From UBA9647 sp035506075 (GTDB lineage: Bacteria > Bacteroidota > Ignavibacteria > UBA10030), in assembly GCA_035506075.1 (NCBI GenBank), contig DATJQB010000118.1, positions 1 through 16,430 of the forward strand: a DNA stretch of 16,430 nucleotides, in the 5' to 3' direction. Below the pieces are notes generated by a model. That model saw only the letters and a list, made by a program, of their open reading frames with translations. It was not told where the DNA came from and did not search any database. The position numbers were made by a program, and so were the translations under genes. This document shows, piece by piece, positions 7,046 to 13,467 of this stretch (positions within the stretch are counted from its first letter, which is position 1; every line of letters begins with the position of its first letter).

Positions 7046-10000
7046 TCAGCTGTCGAGAATTCTGCGGATGCTGCGAAGAAGTTCGTCGGGCTGGTACGGC
7101 TTTCGTATGATTTCCCTTACTCCCGACTTCAACACTTCGGCGGTGAAGCCGGGCTCGAGAAATCCGCTCGCGAGCACAACGTTTACCTTGGCGTTGATGC
7201 GTTTCAACTTGTGAAAGACTTCATTTCCTGAAAGTCGGGGAAGTCCGACATCAGCGACCACAAGTGCAATTTCTTTCCTGTGAAGCATGTAGAGCTCGAC
7301 CGCTTCCACTCCATCCGCGGCAGTCACCACCGTGTAGCCCTTTGACGTCAACACCCCTTTCAGCAAATCCCGCAGCATGTCCTCGTCTTCGACAACAAGA
7401 ATTGTCTCCGTACCTCTTGGAACATCACCCAACGGCTCACGCTTGATCTCGCGGTTCTTTTTCGTCTCCACTTCCGCAGGCAGATAGATCTGGAAGCTCG
7501 TGCCGGTGCCGAGTTCACTTTCGACGTCGACAAAACCTCCGTGTCCCTCGATAATGCCGTAGACGCTCGCCAGGCCGAGCCCGGTCCCCTTCCCCTTTTC
7601 CTTCGTGGTGAAGAATGGTTCAAACACGCGTCGGCGCGTTTCCTCGTCCATCCCCTCACCAGTGTCGGAGACTTCCAGCACGACGTATTGTGCAGCTCCT
7701 GCCCCGGAGAACCTTCCGGCAACATCCCGCCCGTCCATCAGGTTTGTCACGAGAGAGAGCGTTCCTCCCCTTGGCATCGCATCGCGCGAGTTGATGCAGA
7801 GATTCAGGATCATCTGATGCAGCTGTGTGGAGTCTGCAACGATCGTGGGAAGCGATGGATCCAGTCGCATGCTGATGGTGATGTTTTTCGGGAACGTTTC
7901 GCCGACGAGCCGGGTGGTCTCCTGGACGATCTCGTTGATGGATACCGATTCGAAGAGCACGTCGGACTTGCTTGCGAACGTCAGAAGCTGGCCCACGAGG
8001 GCGGCCCCGCGGCTGCTCGCCTTGATGATCGCGTCAGCGCTTGCAATCTGCTTTCCGGGGCTGTGCTGTGCCTGTTTCAGAAGCGAGGCGTGCCCGAGGA
8101 TAATCGCCAGGATGTTGTTGAAGTCGTGGGCGATGCCCCCGGCGAGCGTTCCCAGGCTCTCCATTTTCTGCGATTGACGATACTGCTCTTCAAGGCGTCT
8201 CCGCTCAGAAACGTCACGGGCAACGCCGAAGAGACCGATGATTTTCCCGTCCTGCGTCTGGGGAGTGATCGTAAATTCTCCGAGGACGTACCCCCCTTCT
8301 TTTGTACGGATTCGAATCTCGAGGGGCGGGATGCGTTCTCCCTCGAGGGCCAGGATGAAGTGCGCCCTTGCTCCGGCGAAATCATCGTGATGGAACAGGT
8401 CGTTGTACAGTTTGCCAATCCACTCGCTACGTTTCCAGCCTGTGCTGAGCTCGAACGCGGGGTTCAGCGAGGTGATCATTCCGTGCGGCGTCGCTGTGAA
8501 AATCACGTCCCGGGCGCTGTCGACAAGGCTCCTGTAGCGTTCCTCGCTGTCGCGCAGACGCTGCTCGGCCTGTTTGCGTTCGGTGATGTCGGTCGCGGCT
8601 CCGATGAGTGCGATGGGGACGCCATTCGGGTCCCGCACAACCGACGTCGAGAGGTACACGGGAAACTCAGTGCCATCTTTTCTCTTGTTAAGGATTTCTC
8701 CCTGCCACCCTCCGAGCAGTGTGGCCGGAAGAATCGAGTCCATGATCTCTTCCGGGTTGCTGTCCGCGCGCACCATCCTGACAGATTTTGCATGAAGCTC
8801 GGCCGGGGCATACCCATAAGTTTTCGAGAACGAATCGTTCACAAAGAGGATATTGTCCTCAAGGTCCGTAATGCTCACGCAATCCCGAATACTCTTCAGC
8901 GCCTGTGCAAGCATGAAGATCTCCCGCTCGACCTCGCGCCGTTTCGTCATATCCTCGACGATACCAACGCCGCCTCTGACGAGCCCCTGCTCGTCGTACA
9001 CCGGAGCAGTCCGCATCAAAATCCAAAGCTGCGCGCTGCTCGTCGTGGCGTCGTACTGTCCTTCGTACAAACCCTCGAGTCCGGCGACAGCGTCGCGGAC
9101 CGCAGGCAGAACCCGCTGATCTTCGAGCTTCGTCATATCGAGACCGAGGAGCTTCTCCCGCGTCGACTGCAGCAAATCCTCGAACTGCGTGTTCAAATCC
9201 GTGATGCGGAGATCTGTGTCGAAATAGAAGATGCCAACCGGAGACTGATAGAAGAGCTGACGATACCGTTCTTCGCTTGCACGCAGCGCAAGCTCGGACC
9301 TTCTTCGTTCGCTGACATCGCGCAGAGATCCTTCAATCCCCATCGGCTCTCCGTCCTCACTGTAGAGGACGTGAGCATTGACGGACGTCGAGATTGTGCG
9401 GCCTGTCCTCGATTTCAATTGAAGTTCGTAATCGACGACCTCTCCGTGCTCCATGATCGCCTGGAGAAGATTCTCACGGTCTGCAGCATGGGCGTACACA
9501 TCGGTCACCGGGCGGCCGATGAGCTCTTCGCGGGAATACTCCGAATAGCGCTCAATCGAGGGGCTGATGTCGATGATGTTACCGCTGGTATCGACCTGGT
9601 AGAAGACATCCTGGACGTTTTCGAAGATTCGGCGGTACTTTCGTTCGCTCACCCACAGAGCCTGCTCGACGCGCTTCCGCTCTGTAATATCCACGAACGC
9701 TGCCTGAACCGCCGGCTTCCCTTCGAACTCGATGACACTCGAAAAAATCTCCAGCCATCGCAGACCGCCATCCCGCCGCATCACGCGTGCTTCATAGTGC
9801 CGTGGAACCGCTCGGCCTTCAAGCCGGCCTTCGTATTTGCTGAGGAATGACGGACGATCCTCGCCATACATGAAACTGAGAATCCGATCCGAAGAAGCAC
9901 TGAGGATTTCATCGATGGGATACTCCAGGATCTCGGCGGCAAGTCGGCTTGCGTAGACAACGCGGATCGGAAGTCCCTGAACAACGACGATGCCCTGCAG

Positions 10001-10126
10001 CGAGCTGTCGGTCAAGGCCTTGAAACGCTCCTCGACCTCCCGCAGTTTCTGCGTGAGCACCCGGTTCTCCTCGCGGAGCGCGTTGAGCTCTGCAGCGGCG
10101 TCTTGCGATTTGTTCCCGTCTTCCAT
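7046..10126 (-). CDS. soluble five-PAS hybrid histidine kinase with C-terminal receiver
   Basis: The 1026-residue protein begins with a short coiled coil (about 10-37). Five PAS/PAC units follow, at about 34-150, 158-275, 281-398, 402-518 and 524-645, each closed by the usual D.(T/S)ERK/R-type linker. A dimerisation/phosphotransfer domain carries H667 in GGIAHDFNN. The catalytic ATPase domain has N-box NLCINSRDAM (775-784), DTGEGMDEE (821-829), the FEPFFTTKEKGKGTGLGLA region (835-853) and a GTGTSF box. A receiver (about 907-1026) has phosphoacceptor D959 in VVADVGLPRLSG and conserved K1009. No transmembrane segment or signal peptide is visible, so it should sense an intracellular cue such as redox, gas or ligand through PAS; no haem or flavin residues could be identified by eye. 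The receiver ends the protein with no DNA-binding output, so signalling probably continues through a phosphorelay or a partner. It lies 27 bp downstream of the ychF-like gene on the same strand and converges with the RsbW-like response regulator. No Shine-Dalgarno precedes the ATG, which suggests coupling to the upstream gene. Confidence 0.92.
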   Translation of the reverse strand: MEDGNKSQDAAAELNALREENRVLTQKLREVEERFKALTDSSLQGIVVVQGLPIRVVYASRLAAEILEYPIDEILSASSDRILSFMYGEDRPSFLSKYEGRLEGRAVPRHYEARVMRRDGGLRWLEIFSSVIEFEGKPAVQAAFVDITERKRVEQALWVSERKYRRIFENVQDVFYQVDTSGNIIDISPSIERYSEYSREELIGRPVTDVYAHAADRENLLQAIMEHGEVVDYELQLKSRTGRTISTSVNAHVLYSEDGEPMGIEGSLRDVSERRRSELALRASEERYRQLFYQSPVGIFYFDTDLRITDLNTQFEDLLQSTREKLLGLDMTKLEDQRVLPAVRDAVAGLEGLYEGQYDATTSSAQLWILMRTAPVYDEQGLVRGGVGIVEDMTKRREVEREIFMLAQALKSIRDCVSITDLEDNILFVNDSFSKTYGYAPAELHAKSVRMVRADSNPEEIMDSILPATLLGGWQGEILNKRKDGTEFPVYLSTSVVRDPNGVPIALIGAATDITERKQAEQRLRDSEERYRSLVDSARDVIFTATPHGMITSLNPAFELSTGWKRSEWIGKLYNDLFHHDDFAGARAHFILALEGERIPPLEIRIRTKEGGYVLGEFTITPQTQDGKIIGLFGVARDVSERRRLEEQYRQSQKMESLGTLAGGIAHDFNNILAIILGHASLLKQAQHSPGKQIASADAIIKASSRGAALVGQLLTFASKSDVLFESVSINEIVQETTRLVGETFPKNITISMRLDPSLPTIVADSTQLHQMILNLCINSRDAMPRGGTLSLVTNLMDGRDVAGRFSGAGAAQYVVLEVSDTGEGMDEETRRRVFEPFFTTKEKGKGTGLGLASVYGIIEGHGGFVDVESELGTGTSFQIYLPAEVETKKNREIKREPLGDVPRGTETILVVEDEDMLRDLLKGVLTSKGYTVVTAADGVEAVELYMLHRKEIALVVADVGLPRLSGNEVFHKLKRINAKVNVVLASGFLEPGFTAEVLKSGVREIIRKPYQPDELLRSIRRILDS

Positions 10127-10153
10127 CGTCAGTTCGATCCGGTTCCTTTGTAC

Positions 10154-11239
10154 TCAGCTGTGACGAATGGACATGATGTCACCGTCGCGCACGATGTATT
10201 CCTTCCCTTCGAGCCTCCACTGCCCCAGTTCCTTGACCTTTGCGAACGATCCGCCCTGTGCGATGAAATCGTCGTAGTGGACCACTTCCGCGCGGATGAA
10301 TTTCGTCACAAAATCGGAGTGAATCACACCGGCTGCCTCCTGCGCCGTCATCCCGCCCCGGATGGTCCATGCACGGCACTCATCCTCCCCTACGGTCAGG
10401 AACGACTGCAAACCAAGCAGCGCATATGATTCACGGATAAGCGTGCCAAGAGCCGATTCCGTGATCCCGTACTCTTCCATGAAGAGCTTCGCCTCCTCGT
10501 CCGGCAGCTCCGACATTTCCATTTCGATCTTCCCAAAGAACGAAACCACTTTTGTCTGCTTCCCCCCCTTCGCCTCCGAAATCTTCCGAATGATGTCCTG
10601 TGCCGCGGCACGCTGCGATTCATCGAAGTTCAGAGCGATGAGCATCGGTTTGATCGTCAGGAGTTGATATGTTCGCAGGATGAACGCTTCATCTTTCGTG
10701 AACTCGAGCTCGCGCAGGGGTTTCTCGCTTTCAAGCACGGCATGGCATCGCTCGAGAACGGGAAGTTCTTTCTTCGAACTATCGTCGCCGGTCTTCTGGA
10801 TCTGCTTCTTGATCCGATCGATCCTCGTCTCAAGGAGCGCGAGATCCGAAAGAATGAACTCCGTCTCAAACGACGAAATATCGCGCATGCCGTCGATGGA
10901 ACCGTCCGGGTGAGGCACGGTTTCGTTTTCAAACAAACGCACAACCTGCACGAGAGCGTCGTTGGTCTTCACGTTCGCGAGAAAATTCGTCGTGAATTGC
11001 GTCGATCCCGATTCGCCCTTCTTGAGCCCCACAACATCGACGAAGTCGATCGTGGCATGGACGGTGCTCTTCGGCGAAAAAATCTCAGCACACCGATCGA
11101 GACGGGCATCAGGGATTTTTACGATCGCGTGGTGCGCTTCGGCTTTCGACAGTACCGAGGGATCGAGATGAGTCTTGGTGATCGTTTGAAACAGAGTTGA
11201 TTTCCCGCAGAACGGGAGGCCTACAATGCCAATTTGCAT
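10154..11239 (-). CDS. ychF: YchF/Obg-family P-loop ATPase, divergent
   Basis: The 361-residue protein is close to the usual YchF length (about 363). The N-terminal G domain has a P-loop GLPFCGKST (7-15) and a DxxG motif DVVG (68-71). The DxxG is followed by L72, in place of a catalytic Gln as in the HAS-GTPase group to which YchF belongs. An NFDE (204-207) fits the NxxE motif that lets YchF prefer ATP over GTP. An alpha-helical insert (about 125-180) contains ETRIDRIKKQI. The C-terminal TGS domain (about 278-361) carries the family stretch GEDECRAWTIRGG followed by QEAAGVIHSDF. YchF proteins bind ribosomes and influence stress and redox responses. Compared with typical YchF, the P-loop (FC instead of NV) and the segment after DxxG (KKGESGSTQF) diverge, so this may be a lineage-specific paralogue. 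It is probably co-transcribed with the downstream kinase, which is an unusual partner. A weak AT-rich TATATT (minus strand, 11280-11275) may be its -10 region. Confidence 0.88.
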   Translation of the reverse strand: MQIGIVGLPFCGKSTLFQTITKTHLDPSVLSKAEAHHAIVKIPDARLDRCAEIFSPKSTVHATIDFVDVVGLKKGESGSTQFTTNFLANVKTNDALVQVVRLFENETVPHPDGSIDGMRDISSFETEFILSDLALLETRIDRIKKQIQKTGDDSSKKELPVLERCHAVLESEKPLRELEFTKDEAFILRTYQLLTIKPMLIALNFDESQRAAAQDIIRKISEAKGGKQTKVVSFFGKIEMEMSELPDEEAKLFMEEYGITESALGTLIRESYALLGLQSFLTVGEDECRAWTIRGGMTAQEAAGVIHSDFVTKFIRAEVVHYDDFIAQGGSFAKVKELGQWRLEGKEYIVRDGDIMSIRHS

Positions 11240-11326
11240 GGGAGTTCTTTCGTGGTTGGTGATAAAGCGACAACAATATACGACAAATGCAGCATTTCTA
11301 CACCCCGGTTCTGCTCTGCTTTAAAC

Positions 11327-11362
11327 AAAAAAAATCCCTGCAGGCCCAACCGGCAGGGATTT
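11327..11362 (-). terminator. strong intrinsic terminator of the ABC cassette
   Basis: A perfect 10-bp stem (11332-11341 with 11353-11362) encloses an 11-nt loop. Read on the minus strand it runs straight into eight Ts (11334-11327). It sits about 50 nt after the stop of the secreted-protein gene at 11411 and so should end the ABC transcript before ychF. The gap 11240-11410 holds nothing else recognisable beyond the ychF leader. Confidence 0.85.
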
Positions 11363-11410
11363 GGAAGAGATTGATGTACAGCAGTTCGACTCAAGATCAG
11401 ACACGATGAA

Positions 11411-12229
11411 TCATTCGAGTGTCGTGTTCACCGTCCTCCGTTGAATCGTTTGAGATCCACCTGCGGTGATGAGGGTCTTCATGACCGCTTCACTTTTGAG
11501 GGGGATCCCCCCCTCAGAACAATAGAGCGTGCCGGTCGCTGTTGTTTCACCGCTCGCTGTCTGACCTCGAAACCGCGTATGGACCGTATACGCAATCTTG
11601 TTGCACGTCTGCCCGCCGACTCGAGCTTGCCCGACCACTTTGCACTCTGTATCTCTCGTGAACGTGATATGCTGACCACCTCTTGAGACCGTGTCTGACC
11701 ACGAGAATCGCCAGGATTCATTCGTCTCGACGCTTTTTTCCGGAAACTGCGGGAATATGAGCATGATGTACAGCAGGTCCCTTGAGAACAATTCAAACCC
11801 AAGCTCTCTGGTTTGGTTCAGCGCCGAAGGTTCTACCGCTTGAACACCTCGCGGCACACCCCGATCATCGGTGAGGAGCTCCATCGACTTTCCTCTCAAC
11901 TGTTCGAAGGCTACGACACGGCTGGCCCCATCAGGGCCCGTCGCCCGCATACCGACCGTATCAGCAACGATCTTCCACTCTTTGCCGGCCGTCGATGAGC
12001 CTGGTACCACAGAGAGCGAAATCCCAATACCCATTTCGGCGGATGGCTTGGCGGAGACCTCCTTCCCCGGGGGTAAGGCGACATTGAAGAACTCCATCGA
12101 AGTTCTGTATCTGTAAACCTTCCCCTTCTCAAATCCGTACCTGAGTTTGATTCCTCCTGACTGCGCAAGTGTCATCGTGCCTGCGACGAGAATCAGAACG
12201 AGCGATCCTCTCATCAAGGAAGTTTTCAT
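11411..12229 (-). CDS. secreted protein of unknown function
   Basis: The 272-residue product begins at the ATG at 12229, which has an AAAGGA ribosome-binding site 8 nt upstream; an ATG three codons earlier overlaps that site and is unlikely. Residues 1-22 are a Sec signal peptide (LVLILVAGTMT core, cleavage after LA before QS). There is no lipobox cysteine at the cleavage site, so the protein is probably soluble in the periplasm or exported. The mature part looks beta-rich, begins KLRYGFEKGKVYRYR, and includes LLTDDRGVPRG and GGQTCNKIAYTVHTRF. It resembles Bacteroidota secreted proteins of the form 'L+Y.F..G..Y+Y' (DUF6263-like in general pattern), but I do not recognise a named family with confidence. 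It is the last gene of the ABC cassette, 60 bp after the ATPase and directly before a strong terminator. It may be a periplasmic partner of the transporter, which is inference from position only. Confidence 0.75.
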   Translation of the reverse strand: MKTSLMRGSLVLILVAGTMTLAQSGGIKLRYGFEKGKVYRYRTSMEFFNVALPPGKEVSAKPSAEMGIGISLSVVPGSSTAGKEWKIVADTVGMRATGPDGASRVVAFEQLRGKSMELLTDDRGVPRGVQAVEPSALNQTRELGFELFSRDLLYIMLIFPQFPEKSVETNESWRFSWSDTVSRGGQHITFTRDTECKVVGQARVGGQTCNKIAYTVHTRFRGQTASGETTATGTLYCSEGGIPLKSEAVMKTLITAGGSQTIQRRTVNTTLE

Positions 12230-12237
12230 CTCTGTCA

Positions 12238-12243
12238 TCCTTT
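12238..12243 (-). promoter_or_regulatory. ribosome binding site deciding the 12229 start
   Basis: AAAGGA on the minus strand lies 8 nt before the ATG at 12229. The alternative ATG at 12238 overlaps it and would have no site of its own. Confidence 0.5.
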
Positions 12244-12289
12244 CTTCTGCCGACGACGGTGCGCCGGAACGCGATCTTGCCTGGATGTC

Positions 12290-12949
12290 TTATACGACCC
12301 TCCCGTCGAGCAGGTTGATGATTCTTGTCCCGTACGAGGCGTTCTTTTCAGAATGCGTCACCTGGACGATGGTCGTCCCCTCCTTGTTCAATTTCTTGAA
12401 CAGATCCATGATCTCTTCCCCTTGTGCAGAGTTCAGGTTGCCCGTCGGTTCGTCGGCGAGAATCAGCTTGGGGCTCGTGATCACGGCGCGGGCGACGCCG
12501 ACGAGCTGTTGCTGTCCGCCGGAGAGCTGATTCGGAAAGAGATCTTTCTTCCCCACGATCTGGAAGCGATCGAGCGTGTCCCCCACGAGACTCTTCCGTT
12601 CCGATGTCCCGATTTTCTTGTAGAGGAGCGGAGTCTCGAGGTTTTCGTACACAGTCAAATCGTCGATCAGGTGGTAGCTCTGAAAGACGAAACCGATATG
12701 GTTCTTGTGCAGCTCCGACCTCGCCTTCTCTCCCATCGAGTGGACCGGCTCATCCAGGAAGTACTGTTCCCCATCCGACGGATCGTCCAGCATGCCGAGA
12801 ATGTGAAGGAGCGTCGATTTTCCGGATCCAGAGGGACCCATAATCGAAACAAATTCCCCTTCGTGAATCTCGAGGTTGATGTCCCGGAGTACGTACGTTT
12901 TCACGAAGCTGTTCGTATACCATTTGAAAAGATTCTTCAGTTTGATCAA
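12290..12949 (-). CDS. ABC transporter ATP-binding protein, LolD/MacB type
   Basis: The product has 219 residues from a proposed TTG start at 12949, giving an N-terminus M-IKLKNLFKWY typical of this family, with a GAGAGG ribosome-binding site 8 nt upstream. Two GTG codons at 12958 and 12955 are in frame but overlap or abut that site. In TTG-start numbering the elements are Walker A GPSGSGKST (38-46), Q-loop VFQS (88-91), signature LSGGQQQLVGVARA (142-155), Walker B LILADEP (162-168) with D-loop GNLN, and switch histidine H199 in VTHSE. The compact form and sequence fit the LolD/MacB/FtsE branch, which powers type VII 'mechanotransmission' permeases that do not move substrate through the membrane themselves. 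The signature has Leu where LSGGQQQR normally has Arg, a small departure from the family. It is the only ATPase in the cassette and should serve the permease at 13468-15840 and its truncated paralogue. Its substrate is unknown. Confidence 0.92.
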   Translation of the reverse strand: MIKLKNLFKWYTNSFVKTYVLRDINLEIHEGEFVSIMGPSGSGKSTLLHILGMLDDPSDGEQYFLDEPVHSMGEKARSELHKNHIGFVFQSYHLIDDLTVYENLETPLLYKKIGTSERKSLVGDTLDRFQIVGKKDLFPNQLSGGQQQLVGVARAVITSPKLILADEPTGNLNSAQGEEIMDLFKKLNKEGTTIVQVTHSEKNASYGTRIINLLDGRVV

Positions 12950-12957
12950 GTGCACCA

Positions 12958-12963
12958 CCTCTC
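12958..12963 (-). promoter_or_regulatory. ribosome binding site supporting a TTG start at 12949
   Basis: GAGAGG on the minus strand ends 8 nt before TTG (12949-12947). The two upstream GTG codons overlap or directly follow the site, leaving no room for initiation, so the TTG is the better start. Confidence 0.5.
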
Positions 12964-13009
12964 TTGGATTTGAACAGTAAGCCTTTGTTGCACATCTTCC
13001 TTCAGGCGC

Positions 13010-13264
13010 CTACCCGACGCGTCTGAACATCAGGGGAATGGTTGTGTCCGTTGGCATGCCTATTTGCATCAGCTGCCAGTTCTTGTCGTAGGCATTGATC
13101 ATCCTCTTGAGCCCTTCAACGCGCTCTTCCGCCGGTTTGCACCAATCCCTCCAGCGGAACACCTCGACGCGGTACTTGAATTCCTTCTTGTTCCCGTTCA
13201 CCGTGACATCGACTTCGACATAGTTCTCGGTGTCAACAGGCGGAATGTCGATCGGGATGATCAT
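13010..13264 (-). CDS. 84-aa protein of unknown function in the ABC cassette
   Basis: The start at the ATG at 13264 is fixed by a strong GGAGGAG ribosome-binding site 8 nt upstream; the longer frame would begin at a TTG at 13285 upstream of that site. The product has 84 residues, no signal peptide, no transmembrane segment and no lipobox. The composition is acidic at the N-terminus (MIIPIDIPPVDTENYVEVDV) and then mixed: NGNKKEFKYRVEVFRWRDW, a single Cys in CKP, an amphipathic helix-like EERVEGLKRMINAYD, and a C-terminal beta-like IPLMFRRVG. I recognise no family. It lies between the permease (203 bp upstream, across repeat arrays) and the ATPase (60 bp downstream) on the same strand, so co-expression is likely. 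Coding is supported by the clean ribosome-binding site, normal codon use and position; the function is open. Confidence 0.65.
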   Translation of the reverse strand: MIIPIDIPPVDTENYVEVDVTVNGNKKEFKYRVEVFRWRDWCKPAEERVEGLKRMINAYDKNWQLMQIGMPTDTTIPLMFRRVG

Positions 13265-13272
13265 GTCTTCAG

Positions 13273-13279
13273 CTCCTCC
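13273..13279 (-). promoter_or_regulatory. strong ribosome binding site of the 84-aa gene
   Basis: GGAGGAG on the minus strand lies 8 nt before the ATG at 13264. It is among the best Shine-Dalgarno sequences in the window and excludes the longer TTG-start version. Confidence 0.65.
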
Positions 13280-13295
13280 CAACAAGAACCAAAAT

Positions 13296-13330
13296 GAGTT
13301 TAGAGTTTATAGTTTCGAGTTCAAAGTTCC
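13296..13330. repeat. heptamer array 1, (GAGTTYA)x5
   Basis: Five back-to-back 7-bp units follow the consensus GAGTTYA with 0-2 changes each: GAGTTTA, GAGTTTA, TAGTTTC, GAGTTCA, AAGTTCC. The array lies upstream of the ribosome-binding site of the 84-aa gene, in the 203-bp spacer behind the permease. Confidence 0.7.
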
Positions 13331-13403
13331 ACGCGAACTGATCTGCGGAACAGATTCCTACTGCAAATCGGCCAGCCTCTTTAGCTGCTAGCTTTTTGCC
13401 TTC

Positions 13404-13452
13404 AGCTAATAGCTAATCGCTAACAGCTAGTAGCTGATTGCTGACAGCTGAT
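13404..13452. repeat. heptamer array 2, (AGCTRAY)x7
   Basis: Seven contiguous 7-bp units: AGCTAAT twice, CGCTAAC, AGCTAGT, AGCTGAT, TGCTGAC, AGCTGAT. Read on the minus strand the units follow RTYAGCN. They begin 16 nt beyond the stop codon of the permease. A flanking 12-nt segment (13381-13392) can pair with 13426-13437 at 10 of 12 positions, so the transcript could fold here. Confidence 0.75.
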
Positions 13453-13467
13453 CGCACCTCCCGAACA

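Noticed and set aside
7541..9850. A 769-codon open frame on the plus strand opposite the hybrid kinase.
   Set aside because: It is a shadow of the kinase. Its translation has no recognisable domains, whereas the minus strand carries PAS, HisKA, ATPase and receiver motifs throughout.
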